Positions 45,879 through 55,379 are shown, counted from the first letter of the stretch. The stretch: DNA of 64,000 nucleotides from Klebsiella sp. WP3-W18-ESBL-02 (GCF_014168815.1 NZ_AP021972.1:4278001-4342000), one strand, 5' to 3'. Translations and numbers: made by a program. Notes: generated by a model from the letters alone, not told the origin.

Positions 45879-46770
45879 CCGGCTCAGCAAACAGCGCCGA
45901 ATAATCGCGATGGCAAATTCGCTGCACCGCCGGATGCTGAATCATCCTTTCGGCAAAAATTGCGTGATACTCTTCCATGACGTTATCCATGCGGCCAATT
46001 TCCACAATGCTGTCGTCCGCATAGAAATCATGGGCATACAGCGTTGGCGCAACAAAGATAGCGTTGTGCGCGGCGCCGAATGCTTTCATCAGCGCGGCAT
46101 CATCAAACTCGCCGAGGATTTCAACGTTAAGCCCCTGCACGTTAAACCAGTTCAGTAGCTTGCGCCCTAGCATGGAACGACGGCCGGGAATCAGCAGACG
46201 TCGCTCCTCAAGGCACGCAGGGAAGGGTTTTTCCGGCGGCGGATTCATGCACCAGAAGCTCACGCTACACTCACCAATCTTCACCGAGAACAGCCCCTCC
46301 TGCTGCGTGGAATCAATCGGGCAGTCGGAGATAATCATATCCAGCTTGTGCTGGCTGAGCTGCTCCAGCAGCATCTCATGCGTCGATTCAAAGCAGCGCA
46401 GGTGAATCTGTTCATCCTCAACCACCGCCGCGTCAAGCACCCCGCTAACCAGCCGTTTCGAAAGCGCATCGGCCACGCCGACGTCGAACAGCAGGTTGGA
46501 CTCCTTACGGTAGTTCACGATATCCAGCATCTCCTGACTGAGGGGGAACATTTTGTCCGCGTAGCGGAACACCAGCTCACCCAGTTCACTCGGCTCAATA
46601 CCGCGGCCTTTGCGCTTGAATAACTTCCCCTGCAGACGTTCTTCCAGCGCTTTGATTTGCCCGGTAATGGTCTGCGGCGTAAGGTACAGCGCCTCCGCCG
46701 CGCCAACAATGGAGCCTTCCTTGTAGACATGCCAGAAGTAGTAAAGATGGTTGTAGTTAATATGCGACAT
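45874..46770 (-). CDS. nhaR: LysR-family activator NhaR
   Basis: Activates nhaA in response to sodium, and biofilm polysaccharide genes in E. coli. It is 298 residues (E. coli 301). The N-terminal HTH SIVGAAEALYLTPQTITGQI is followed by a substrate-binding domain. It is 38 bases downstream of nhaA. The stop codon lies in a REP. Confidence 0.96.
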   Translation of the reverse strand: MSHINYNHLYYFWHVYKEGSIVGAAEALYLTPQTITGQIKALEERLQGKLFKRKGRGIEPSELGELVFRYADKMFPLSQEMLDIVNYRKESNLLFDVGVADALSKRLVSGVLDAAVVEDEQIHLRCFESTHEMLLEQLSQHKLDMIISDCPIDSTQQEGLFSVKIGECSVSFWCMNPPPEKPFPACLEERRLLIPGRRSMLGRKLLNWFNVQGLNVEILGEFDDAALMKAFGAAHNAIFVAPTLYAHDFYADDSIVEIGRMDNVMEEYHAIFAERMIQHPAVQRICHRDYSALFAEPA

Positions 46771-46808
46771 GCCCTGTGCTCCCCTCTCCTTTGATCATCA
46801 TTTTTCGC

Positions 46809-47978
46809 TTACGCCATCACCGGTTTTAAACGGGCGCGCAGCAAGCTGTATCCCACCACAGCCGACAGGACGGAACCTATCAGAATACCAAGCTTGGCCC
46901 AGTTAATCAGCGATGGATCGATATTGCCAAACGCCAGGCTGGCGATAAAGATAGACATGGTAAAGCCTATCCCGCACAACAGGCCAACGGCCATAATTTG
47001 TGTGAAACTGGCCCCTTCCGGCAGCTTCGCCAACTTCAGCTTAAGTGCCAGCCAGCAGAACAGGCTGATGCCCAGCGGCTTGCCGATAAACAAACCGGCA
47101 ATAATGCCCAACGGCAGCAGCGAGGTCAGCCCCTCCAGGGTCACGCCCTGCAGCGAGACGCCCGCGTTAGCGAAGGCGAACAGCGGCAGAATCATAAAGG
47201 CCACCCACGGATGCAGCACATGCTCAAGCTGTTTCGCCGGCGATTTGCCGCCCTGCTCGCGCAGCGGAATAAAGAAGCCAACAATCACGCCAGCCAGCGT
47301 CGCGTGTACGCCGGACTTCAGTACCGCCGTCCACAGCACAACGCCAACCAGAATATAGAGCCCGGTACGGCGTACGCCGCTCAGGTTTAGCACTGCCAGC
47401 ACCGCAATGGCAGCACCGGCTACGGCGAGCGACAGCAGGGACAGATCGCTGGTGTAGAACAGCGCGATAATCACAATGGCGCCCAGATCGTCGATAATCG
47501 CCAGCGCCATCAGGAAGATTTTCAGCGACGCCGGCACGCGGCTCCCCAGCAGGGCCAGGACGCCAAGCGCGAACGCAATATCCGTTGCCGCCGGAATGGC
47601 CCATCCGCTGCTTGCCACCGGGTCCTGCGCGTTAAACGCCAGATAGACCAGCGCCGGCACCACCATACCGCCAACGGCAGCAATCACCGGAAAAACCGCC
47701 TGACGGCGGGTTGCCAGCGAGCCTTGCATCAGTTCGCGCTTAACCTCCAGGCCAATCAGCAGGAAAAACACGGCCATCAGGGCATCGTTAATCCACAGCA
47801 GCATGTTTTTGTCGATGGCTAAGGCGCCAACGCGCAGCTGAACCGGCGTCTCAAGGAAGGCATGATACAGGCCGCTGGTTGCGCCCAGGTTCGCCAGCAG
47901 CATGGCCAACGCTGCGGCAATAATCAGGATGATACCCCCTGAGGCATCATTGCTAAAAAAACGCTGAAGATGCTTCAC
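46809..47978 (-). CDS. nhaA: Sodium/proton antiporter NhaA
   Basis: Electrogenic inner-membrane Na+/H+ antiporter used against salt and alkaline stress. It is 389 residues (E. coli 388) with 12 membrane segments. Ion-binding aspartates are in PAATDIAFALG and LAIIDDLGAI. The start codon is GTG (complement of 47976-47978), as in E. coli nhaA. nhaR follows in the same operon. Confidence 0.97.
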   Translation of the reverse strand: MKHLQRFFSNDASGGIILIIAAALAMLLANLGATSGLYHAFLETPVQLRVGALAIDKNMLLWINDALMAVFFLLIGLEVKRELMQGSLATRRQAVFPVIAAVGGMVVPALVYLAFNAQDPVASSGWAIPAATDIAFALGVLALLGSRVPASLKIFLMALAIIDDLGAIVIIALFYTSDLSLLSLAVAGAAIAVLAVLNLSGVRRTGLYILVGVVLWTAVLKSGVHATLAGVIVGFFIPLREQGGKSPAKQLEHVLHPWVAFMILPLFAFANAGVSLQGVTLEGLTSLLPLGIIAGLFIGKPLGISLFCWLALKLKLAKLPEGASFTQIMAVGLLCGIGFTMSIFIASLAFGNIDPSLINWAKLGILIGSVLSAVVGYSLLRARLKPVMA

Positions 47979-48085
47979 TTTTACTCTCTCTATTGTGTTT
48001 TATACATCGATAAAACCATAGTATCGCGTTTAAAGACTCGGAAAAATCAGGTTATTTCTGGATGATAATTCAGTTTAGCCGATGA

Positions 48086-48122
48086 AATAAAAAAACCCGA
48101 AGCGCAATGCCCCGGGTTTTTT
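48086..48122 (-). terminator. dnaKJ terminator
   Basis: Stem AAAACCCG / CGGGTTTT with a 13-base loop, 30 bases after the dnaJ stop. On the minus strand it ends in a T run. Confidence 0.8.
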
Positions 48123-48149
48123 ATTCAGCCCTCGCCTTACGGCGAAAGA

Positions 48150-49286
48150 TTAACGAGTCAAATCGTCAAAGAACTTTTTCACGCCGTCAAAGAAGCTTTT
48201 CGAACGCGGGCTGTTGTTTTCCCCGGTTGGGCCGCCGAAGCTTTCCTGCAGGTCTTTCAGCAGCTGTTTCTGCTTCTCGTTCAGGCCTACCGGCGTTTCA
48301 ACGACCACGCGGCACAGCAGGTCGCCCTGCGCGCCGCCGCGCACGGACTTCACGCCCTTGCCGCGCATGCGGAACAGTTTGCCGGTCTGCGTTTCGCCCG
48401 GAATTTTCAGCTTCACGCGACCATCCAGCGTCGGCACTTCTATCTCGCCGCCCAGCGCAGCCATCGAGAAGTTGATCGGCACTTCGCAGTACAGGTTGTT
48501 ACCTTCACGCTCAAAGATAGCGTGCTGTTTCACCTGCACCTGAACGTACAGATCGCCTGCCGGTGCGCCATGCTCACCCGCTTCGCCTTCACCGCTCAGA
48601 CGAATACGATCGCCGGTGTCCACGCCTGCCGGAATCTTCACGGACAGGGTTTTGGTTTTCTCAACGCGACCGTGGCCGTGACATTTATTGCACGGATCTT
48701 TAATCAGCGTACCGCGGCCCTGACAGTGCGGACAGGTCTGCTGTACAGCGAAGAAGCCCTGACGCATCTGCACCTGGCCTGAACCATGACAGGTTGGACA
48801 GGTCTGCGGCTGTGAGCCCGCCTTGGCACCGCTGCCGTGGCAGACGTCACACTCTTCCAGCGTCGGGATGCGGATCTCTTTGGTGACACCGCGCACCGCT
48901 TCTTCCAGCGTCAGATCCATGTTGTAGCGCAGATCTGCACCACGGGACGCGCGCTGACGACCGCGACCGCCGCCAAAGATATCGCCGAATACGTCACCAA
49001 AGATATCGCTGAAGTCTGCGCCGCCGCCGAAACCGCCGCCACCGCCGCCCATACCGCCCTGTTCAAAGGCCGCATGGCCGTACTGATCGTAGGCCGCACG
49101 CTTCTGCGCGTCGGTCAGGATCTCGTACGCTTCTTTGATCTCTTTAAACTTGGCTTCGGCCTCTTTATCACCCTGGTTACGGTCCGGGTGGTACTTCATG
49201 GCCAGGCGCTTGTACGCCTTTTTGATTTCACGCTCTTCCGCTGTTTTGGAAACGCCCAAAATCTCGTAATAGTCTTGCTTTGCCAT
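48150..49286 (-). CDS. dnaJ: Chaperone DnaJ
   Basis: Hsp40 co-chaperone that stimulates DnaK ATP hydrolysis and delivers substrates. The J domain has HPD in KYHPDRNQ (near 33), followed by a Gly/Phe-rich linker. Four zinc-finger repeats follow: CDVCHGSG, CPTCHGSG, CPHCQGRG, CNKCHGHG. Then come the substrate-binding domains. It is 378 residues (E. coli 376). It is 87 bases downstream of dnaK, across a hairpin. Confidence 0.99.
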   Translation of the reverse strand: MAKQDYYEILGVSKTAEEREIKKAYKRLAMKYHPDRNQGDKEAEAKFKEIKEAYEILTDAQKRAAYDQYGHAAFEQGGMGGGGGGFGGGADFSDIFGDVFGDIFGGGRGRQRASRGADLRYNMDLTLEEAVRGVTKEIRIPTLEECDVCHGSGAKAGSQPQTCPTCHGSGQVQMRQGFFAVQQTCPHCQGRGTLIKDPCNKCHGHGRVEKTKTLSVKIPAGVDTGDRIRLSGEGEAGEHGAPAGDLYVQVQVKQHAIFEREGNNLYCEVPINFSMAALGGEIEVPTLDGRVKLKIPGETQTGKLFRMRGKGVKSVRGGAQGDLLCRVVVETPVGLNEKQKQLLKDLQESFGGPTGENNSPRSKSFFDGVKKFFDDLTR

Positions 49287-49314
49287 TGGTTTTTTTCAGC
49301 CCCTTAACATGCGA

Positions 49315-49347
49315 GCACGGGCGGAGAGGAAACCTCTTCGCCCGTGC
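49315..49347. other. Conserved-type hairpin between dnaK and dnaJ
   Basis: GCACGGGCGGAGAGG, loop AAA, CCTCTTCGCCCGTGC, a 15-bp stem with one wobble. The E. coli dnaK-dnaJ gap is also about 88 bases and has been reported to give a short RNA (Tpke11). Here the hairpin may be an RNA-processing or attenuation element that sets the DnaK:DnaJ ratio. Confidence 0.5.
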
Positions 49348-49373
49348 CGATTAATTACCCTGCATCAGGGCGA

Positions 49374-51296
49374 TTATTTTTTGTCTTTCACTTCTTCGAA
49401 CTCTGCGTCAACAACGTCGTCGTCTTTCGCATTGTTCGCGGAAGCGTCAGCGCCTGCGGCACCCGCCTGCTGCTGTGCGTGCTGCTGCTGAGCGATTTCC
49501 ATCAGTTTCTGGGAAACCTGCGCCAGCGCCTGCATTTTCGCTTCGATGTCCGCTTTGTCTTCGCCTTTCAGAGACGCTTCCAGCGCGGTCAGCGCAGACT
49601 CGATAGCAGTTTTGTCGTCAGCCGGAAGCTGTTCGCCTGCTTCTTCAACCTGCTTACGAGTGCTGTGCAGCAGATGGTCGCCCTGGTTACGGGTCTGAAC
49701 CAGCTCTTCAAACTTACGGTCAGCTTCGGCGTTAGCTTCGGCGTCACGAACCATTTTCTGAATTTCTTCTTCGTTCAGACCGGAAGAAGCCTTAATGGTG
49801 ATCTTCTGCTCTTTACCGCTGTTTTTGTCTTTCGCGGAAACGTGCAGGATACCGTCAGCATCGATATCGAAGGTCACTTCGATCTGCGGCATGCCGCGCG
49901 GTGCCGGGCTGATACCGTCCAGGTTGAACTGACCCAGTGATTTGTTATCGGATGCACGTTTACGTTCACCCTGAATCACGTGGATAGTTACCGCAGACTG
50001 GTTGTCTTCAGCAGTAGAGAACACCTGGCTGTGCTTGGTCGGAATGGTGGTGTTTTTGTTGATGAGCGCAGTCATCACACCGCCCATGGTTTCGATACCC
50101 AGAGACAGCGGGGTAACGTCCAGCAGCAGCACGTCTTTAACTTCACCGGTCAGAACGCCGCCCTGAACCGCTGCACCGATAGCAACAGCTTCGTCCGGGT
50201 TAACGTCTTTACGCGGTTCTTTACCGAAGAACTCAGCAACTTTCTTCTGCACCATTGGCATACGAGTCTGCCCACCGACCAGGATAACGTCCTGGATATC
50301 GGATACGGACAGGCCAGCATCCTGCAGCGCAACTTTCAGCGGCTCGATGGAACGGTTAACCAGGTCTTCTACCAGGCTTTCCAGTTTCGCACGGGTCACT
50401 TTGATGTTCATGTGCTTAGGACCGGTCGCGTCTGCGGTGATGTACGGCAGGTTCACGTCGGTCTGCTGAGCGGAAGACAGTTCAATCTTCGCTTTCTCAG
50501 CGGCTTCTTTCAGGCGCTGCATCGCCAGCGGGTCATTGCGCAGGTCGATGCCCTGATCTTTCTTAAACTCGTCAACGAGGTAGTTGATCAGGCGGGTATC
50601 GAAGTCTTCACCACCCAGGTGGGTATCACCGTTGGTTGCCAGAACTTCAAAGGTTTTTTCGCCATCAACTTCGTCGATTTCGATAACGGAAATATCGAAG
50701 GTACCACCACCGAGGTCGTAGACCGCGATAGTACGGTTGCCGACTTCTTTATCCAGACCGTAAGCCAGTGCAGCTGCGGTTGGTTCGTTGATGATACGTT
50801 TGACTTCCAGACCTGCGATACGACCGGCGTCTTTAGTTGCCTGACGCTGAGCATCGTTGAAGTATGCAGGTACGGTGATAACCGCTTCAGTTACCGGTTC
50901 ACCCAGGTAATCTTCAGCCGTTTTCTTCATTTTCTTCAGCACTTCAGCAGAGATCTGCGGCGGTGCAGTACGAGTACCTTTCACATCAAGCCATGCGTCA
51001 CCATTATCTGCGGCAACAATTTTGTATGGCATGATAGAAACGTCACGCTGAACTTCTTCGTCCTGGAAGCGGCGACCGATCAGGCGTTTAATCGCAAACA
51101 GGGTGTTTTGCGGGTTTGTCACTGCCTGACGTTTAGCCGGCTGACCAACCAGAGTTTCACCATCCTGGGTATAGGCAATGATAGAAGGCGTGGTGCGATC
51201 GCCTTCGGCGTTCTCCAGCACGCGTGCAGTAGTGCCATCCATAATCGCTACACAAGAGTTGGTAGTACCCAGGTCGATACCAATAATTTTACCCAT
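49374..51296 (-). CDS. dnaK: Chaperone DnaK (Hsp70)
   Basis: Main Hsp70. The N-terminal actin-like ATPase domain begins IGIDLGTTNSCVAI, and a substrate-binding domain and helical lid follow. The C-terminus ends in the EEVKDKK-type tail. It is 640 residues (E. coli 638). Two sigma-32 promoters precede it. dnaJ follows. Confidence 0.99.
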   Translation of the reverse strand: MGKIIGIDLGTTNSCVAIMDGTTARVLENAEGDRTTPSIIAYTQDGETLVGQPAKRQAVTNPQNTLFAIKRLIGRRFQDEEVQRDVSIMPYKIVAADNGDAWLDVKGTRTAPPQISAEVLKKMKKTAEDYLGEPVTEAVITVPAYFNDAQRQATKDAGRIAGLEVKRIINEPTAAALAYGLDKEVGNRTIAVYDLGGGTFDISVIEIDEVDGEKTFEVLATNGDTHLGGEDFDTRLINYLVDEFKKDQGIDLRNDPLAMQRLKEAAEKAKIELSSAQQTDVNLPYITADATGPKHMNIKVTRAKLESLVEDLVNRSIEPLKVALQDAGLSVSDIQDVILVGGQTRMPMVQKKVAEFFGKEPRKDVNPDEAVAIGAAVQGGVLTGEVKDVLLLDVTPLSLGIETMGGVMTALINKNTTIPTKHSQVFSTAEDNQSAVTIHVIQGERKRASDNKSLGQFNLDGISPAPRGMPQIEVTFDIDADGILHVSAKDKNSGKEQKITIKASSGLNEEEIQKMVRDAEANAEADRKFEELVQTRNQGDHLLHSTRKQVEEAGEQLPADDKTAIESALTALEASLKGEDKADIEAKMQALAQVSQKLMEIAQQQHAQQQAGAAGADASANNAKDDDVVDAEFEEVKDKK

Positions 51297-51343
51297 CTAA
51301 ACGTCTCCACTAAAAATTCAGTCAACATGTGGTTGTGATTCTG

Positions 51344-51371
51344 TAATAAGGGCGAAACCTACGGTTTCAAC
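51344..51371 (-). promoter_or_regulatory. dnaK sigma-32 promoter P2
   Basis: On the minus strand GTTGAAA, a 12-base spacer and CCCTTATTA. This corresponds to the proximal heat-shock promoter of E. coli dnaK. Confidence 0.7.
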
Positions 51372-51417
51372 AGCCCTGAATCGTTTTTTTTTCAGACTCA
51401 CTCACTGCGGTTGACTA

Positions 51418-51450
51418 CAAGATGGGGTCGCAACGTCATCCATCAAGGGG
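51418..51450 (-). promoter_or_regulatory. dnaK sigma-32 promoter P1
   Basis: On the minus strand CCCCTTGATG, a 13-base spacer and CCCCATCTTG, close to the sigma-32 consensus (CTTGAAA / CCCCATNT) and to E. coli dnaK P1. Confidence 0.88.
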
Positions 51451-51905
51451 CAGCGTTAAAAATTTTTCATTCAGTGCGATTTTATTTCTGCCGCCTTGAC
51501 TGCACAAACTCATCAACAGAACCTTAAAAAACCATTACATTCAGTATATTAAATCCATAAAGCGTTGTGATTCAGCGCTAAAAGTCGCGCTGCTATGGGA
51601 TCAAATCCCCCGGCAACATTTCACTCACTGAAATGAGTGCCCTGGTAATAAAAACAATGAAAACCCTTTTAAGCGTCACGATAAGCCCGGCGATCGGCAT
51701 GATCCAGGCCGCTCCACCATCCCTACCGTGCAGCATATTGCCCACCAGCGTCGTTTAATTGCCCGCACGGGGAATGAGTTAAAGGGGGAAAATAGTTCAT
51801 TTTCCCCCGATGAGATCATAGACAGCCCGTTTACTCCTGATTATCATGCCGCGCCCCCCAGCACTGGGGAGATTATTTCACCATTCAATGATGATTTGAG
51901 GAATT
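51451..51905. other. Intergenic region between dnaK promoters and satP
   Basis: In E. coli this space holds yaaI and yaaW; neither is recognisable here. Visible features are a hairpin at 51784-51808 (GGGGGAAAA, 7-base loop, TTTTCCCCC) and a smaller one at 51624-51641 (CACTCA / TGAGTG). A 63-codon GTG-initiated frame at 51728-51919 overlaps the satP start; it lacks a ribosome site and is not called as a gene. The satP promoter was not pinpointed. Confidence 0.5.
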
Positions 51906-52472
51906 ATGGGCAACACTAAGTTGGCTAACCCGGCACCGCTGGGCCTGATGGGCTTCGGCATGACCACCATTCTGCTTAACCTGCATAACGCCGGTTTCTT
52001 CGCCTTTGACGGCATTATTCTCGCTATGGGTATTTTTTACGGCGGTATCGCGCAGATTTTCGCGGGCCTGCTGGAATACAAAAAAGGGAATACTTTCGGT
52101 CTGACCGCTTTTACCTCCTACGGCTCTTTCTGGCTGACCCTGGTGGCCATTCTGCTGCTGCCGAAGATGGGGATGAGCGAAGCGCCAAACGCACAGTTCC
52201 TCGGCGTGTATCTTGGCCTGTGGGGCGTGTTCACGCTGTTCATGTTCTTCGGCACGCTGAAAGCTGCACGCATGCTGCAGTTCGTGTTCCTCAGCCTGAC
52301 CGTGCTGTTCGCTCTGCTGGCGGTTGGCAACATTAACGGCAACGAAGCGATTATCCACGTGGCTGGCTGGGTAGGCCTGATCTGTGGCGCAAGCGCCATT
52401 TATCTGGCAATGGGTGAAGTGCTGAACGAACAGTTCGGCCGTACCGTACTGCCGATTGGTGAAAAGCACTAA
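51906..52472 (+). CDS. satP: Succinate-acetate/proton symporter SatP
   Basis: Small inner-membrane transporter of the AceTr/GPR1-FUN34-YaaH family. The 188 residues equal E. coli SatP (YaaH). The family signature NPAPLGLMGFGMTT is at the N-terminus, followed by six membrane segments. The start ATG 51906 follows GAGGA. A terminator comes right after it. Confidence 0.97.
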   Translation: MGNTKLANPAPLGLMGFGMTTILLNLHNAGFFAFDGIILAMGIFYGGIAQIFAGLLEYKKGNTFGLTAFTSYGSFWLTLVAILLLPKMGMSEAPNAQFLGVYLGLWGVFTLFMFFGTLKAARMLQFVFLSLTVLFALLAVGNINGNEAIIHVAGWVGLICGASAIYLAMGEVLNEQFGRTVLPIGEKH

Positions 52473-52487
52473 TCCTCGCCTCATCTG

Positions 52488-52518
52488 AAAAACGCCGGCC
52501 TGTCCGGCGTTTTTTTTT
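52488..52518 (+). terminator. satP terminator
   Basis: Stem AACGCCGG / CCGGCGTT with a 5-base loop and a run of nine T. Confidence 0.92.
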
Positions 52519-52603
52519 GCCTGAAAACTACCGTTCCTGGGATTATCACTTCCACGTTATCTGCGCTATTTTCAATAACTTCTCATGATGAAAAGGATGA
52601 TTG

Positions 52604-54040
52604 ATGATGCGCCTCACGTCTGTATATCCCCTGCTTCTGGCCTGCGGTGCCTTGCTACCCGCGAGCGCTCATGCGCTACCCACGCCCGAAGTCAGAAGCG
52701 TTGATTGGGATAAGGAAAACACCGTGCGCGTAGGGAACAGTATCAATACCGTTTACCACATTACGATGTCAGAGGGCTCGCAAAATAATCTGTGGCTAAA
52801 CGTCGATTGCCAGACCCGGACAAAAACGCTGCTGTATATGAATCTGCAGACGCTGACGGGGAGTCATATCCGCGCCTACGGCGGTAATTCTTTCGCCCGC
52901 TACGTTCCCGGCGTGCCTTTCGAGCCCGACGCCGATAGCTTAATGAACACCGATCCCGCGCTGGATGTCTGTAAGCAAAACGTCGTACAGCCTCGCTGGG
53001 TAGGGCTGACCAACGCGGATAAGAACGGCGACCAGCCGTTTATCGATCTCAATAACAGCCATCGTCAGGGCAATCAGCTTAACCTGCGCATCGGTACGGA
53101 TTACGCCCAGGTGCATCGCGAAAAACAGTATGACGCGCCCTACGACTTTAAAATCAGCCAGATACAGGTGAATTGCGATAACCAACAGGCGCGCATTGCG
53201 CGAACATTCTCGCTAAATGCCGCCTTCGTTACCGACAACGCCACCCCGGCGGAGACGGCCTTCACGCCGCTCCCCTCCTCGCTTATCGCACCGGTAGCAA
53301 AACTGTGCGCCTTACAGGATCTTAACCAGTTCACCGGCAGCGGCGCGTGGGTTGCACGACCAAAAAATGAAGCGGATGCCCCATTGGTAATCCCCGATTT
53401 TGAACACAACGATCCGAACGCATTAGCCCGCTACCCGCAGCCAGAAGCGGTAAGCAAGAGCGTGATGACGATACTAAAGAATGGCCATGATGTACCGACC
53501 TTTACCCGCCTCACTTTTACGCCGGTGTGGCCTGGTGATGCGGACATCAGCGGTAAGACCCGCATCGACAGGCTGCCAGACGGCAGCACGTTAACGCTCG
53601 ATACGCTGGTGCTTAAAGGCGTGACGTTCTATAGCCAGTACCAGCGATTATTCAATCTCGTCGACCTGAAGCAATGGGATTCGATGCAAAACAGCCCGCT
53701 TATCGCCCGAACGCTGGAAACCAACGTTAGCGCAGCACCTGTGGTAGGCAAGCAGTATCACTGGCACGCGGTGCTGCAAAACGAGGGCAGCCCGGAGAAA
53801 AGCAAATCGAAGCGTCAGGATTGTCGTGCAGAGGGCCCGTGGCGCGATGCCGCGATGCTGAATGAGGCTTTCCCTGGCCGCTATATTGAGCTTATCTGCA
53901 CCGACGACCGGGGCGATGGGAAAGCGATGAGCAGCGATTACGCCTGGCTGGAAGATTTGCGCGTCTTCATTCGTATCGGCTATCAGGAAGCGGGGGAGAA
54001 AAAACGGTTTACGTTTAAGGACGTCGCCATTATTCATTAA
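52604..54040 (+). CDS. Unrecognised secreted protein, 478 residues
   Basis: I do not recognise this family. The N-terminus is a signal peptide: hydrophobic residues 7-20, then ASAHA with likely cleavage after residue 24. A LLAC at 11-14 makes a lipoprotein possible but less likely. The mature part has six cysteines in the contexts NVDCQTR, DVCKQNV, VNCDNQQ, KLCALQD, QDCRAEG and LICTDDR, enough for three disulphides, which fits the periplasm. VDCQTRTKTLLYMNLQT and VNCDNQQARIARTFSLN look like two versions of a Cys-plus-beta-strand module. The start ATG 52604 has AAGGA six bases before it; TTG 52601 and ATG 52607 are alternatives. It is a single-gene unit after the satP terminator. Confidence 0.8.
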   Translation: MMRLTSVYPLLLACGALLPASAHALPTPEVRSVDWDKENTVRVGNSINTVYHITMSEGSQNNLWLNVDCQTRTKTLLYMNLQTLTGSHIRAYGGNSFARYVPGVPFEPDADSLMNTDPALDVCKQNVVQPRWVGLTNADKNGDQPFIDLNNSHRQGNQLNLRIGTDYAQVHREKQYDAPYDFKISQIQVNCDNQQARIARTFSLNAAFVTDNATPAETAFTPLPSSLIAPVAKLCALQDLNQFTGSGAWVARPKNEADAPLVIPDFEHNDPNALARYPQPEAVSKSVMTILKNGHDVPTFTRLTFTPVWPGDADISGKTRIDRLPDGSTLTLDTLVLKGVTFYSQYQRLFNLVDLKQWDSMQNSPLIARTLETNVSAAPVVGKQYHWHAVLQNEGSPEKSKSKRQDCRAEGPWRDAAMLNEAFPGRYIELICTDDRGDGKAMSSDYAWLEDLRVFIRIGYQEAGEKKRFTFKDVAIIH

Positions 54041-54072
54041 GGCACATGACGCCGGGGTTGGCGTCACGTGCC
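54041..54072. terminator. Hairpin between convergent secreted-protein and MFS genes
   Basis: GGCAC(A)TGACGCC, loop GGGGTT, GGCGTCA(C)GTGCC starts at the base after the stop codon. The stem is long and nearly perfect, but there is no T run. Confidence 0.6.
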
Positions 54073-54083
54073 CCTGCGTTGGC

Positions 54084-55379
54084 TTACGCCTCAGCCGGAC
54101 TACGGCTGGCTGCCTGTCGCTCTTTACGCAGCCAGATACCAAGCCCCAACCCCATCAACGACAGCGCCAGCACGTACCAGGCTGGCGCCATCGGTGATAC
54201 GCCCATCAGCATGGTGACGGCAATGGGCGTCAGGCCGCCGAAAATGGCATAGGAGACGTTGTAAGAGAAAGAGATGCCGGTAAAGCGTACCTCCGCCGGG
54301 AAAGCGCGTACCATCACGTACGGCACCGCCCCTACCACGCCAACGCACAGCCCCACGAGCCCGTACAATAAGAACAGCTGCTCGGGGTGCGTTCCCGCAA
54401 GGTGATAGAAAAACCAGCTTGAGCAGGCGAGCAGAATGCTGCCAACGATAAACGTTTTACTGGCACCTATGCGGTCCACAATCAACCCCGCCAGCAGGCA
54501 GCCAATACAGAGCATAACCGTTGCGACGCTGTTCGCCTGTAAGGTCAGCGCGGGGGCAAAGCCGTACTGTTTTTGCAGCCACACTGGCGACATCAGAATC
54601 ACCACTACAATGCCAGCTGAGAGCAGCCAGGTCAGCAGCATCGACACGACCACCGCCGGCTTATGCTTGAGCACCACCGACTTGATGGGCAACTCCTGCG
54701 CCAGCGCTTTACGCTGCTGCATTTCGAGAAAAATGGGGGTTTCCTGCAACCAACGGCGCAGGTACATCGCCACCAGGCCAAACGCGCCGCCCAGCAGGAA
54801 CGGAATACGCCAGCCGCCGTCGTGGATTGCCTGCACGCTCAGTTGGGTATTAATCAGCGTCGCCACCACCGAGCCCAGCAGAATTCCCACCGTCAGCCCT
54901 GCCGTCAGCGTCCCGCAGGCAATGCCGATACGACGCGCCGGCACATGCTCGGCCACAAACACCCAGGCCCCCGGTACTTCACCGCCAATCGCTGCGCCCT
55001 GTAAAATACGCATGAACAGCAGCAGCAGCGGCGCGGCCAGCCCGGCGCTGGCATAAGTTGGCAGCAGGCCAATCGCCAACGTAGGCACCGCCATCAGCAG
55101 GATACTGAGGGTAAACATTTTTTTGCGCCCGACCAGATCGCCGAAGTGCGCCATGATGATGCCACCCAGCGGACGAGCAAGATAGCCTGCAGCGAAGATG
55201 CCGAAAGTCTGCACCTGACGCAGCCACTCAGGAATGTCCGCCGGGAAGAAGAGCTCCCCCACCACCGCGGCGAAGAAGACGAAGATGATGAAATCATAAA
55301 ACTCCAGCGCGCCGCCGAGGGCCGCCAGCGTTAGGGTTTTATAGTCTTGTCGATTCAGAGGTCGGGTGTAATGTGACAT
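54084..55379 (-). CDS. MHS-family (metabolite:H+ symporter) MFS transporter
   Basis: A 431-residue inner-membrane MFS carrier of the metabolite:proton symporter group (relatives ShiA, ProP, YdfJ). Family features include AALGGALEFYDFIIFVFF in helix 1, GDLVGRKKMF (motif A) and RILQGAAIGGEVPGAWVFVAEH. The start ATG 55379 gives MSHYTRPLNRQD. The substrate cannot be read from sequence. It is not present between satP and mog in E. coli. Confidence 0.88.
   Translation of the reverse strand: MSHYTRPLNRQDYKTLTLAALGGALEFYDFIIFVFFAAVVGELFFPADIPEWLRQVQTFGIFAAGYLARPLGGIIMAHFGDLVGRKKMFTLSILLMAVPTLAIGLLPTYASAGLAAPLLLLFMRILQGAAIGGEVPGAWVFVAEHVPARRIGIACGTLTAGLTVGILLGSVVATLINTQLSVQAIHDGGWRIPFLLGGAFGLVAMYLRRWLQETPIFLEMQQRKALAQELPIKSVVLKHKPAVVVSMLLTWLLSAGIVVVILMSPVWLQKQYGFAPALTLQANSVATVMLCIGCLLAGLIVDRIGASKTFIVGSILLACSSWFFYHLAGTHPEQLFLLYGLVGLCVGVVGAVPYVMVRAFPAEVRFTGISFSYNVSYAIFGGLTPIAVTMLMGVSPMAPAWYVLALSLMGLGLGIWLRKERQAASRSPAEA

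Noticed and set aside
49980..51338. Antisense 452-codon open frame opposite dnaK
   Set aside because: Shadow of dnaK codon use; it runs through the heat-shock promoter region and resembles no known protein.
51728..51919. 63-codon gene before satP
   Set aside because: GTG start without a ribosome site, and no similarity recognised; kept only as part of the intergenic description.
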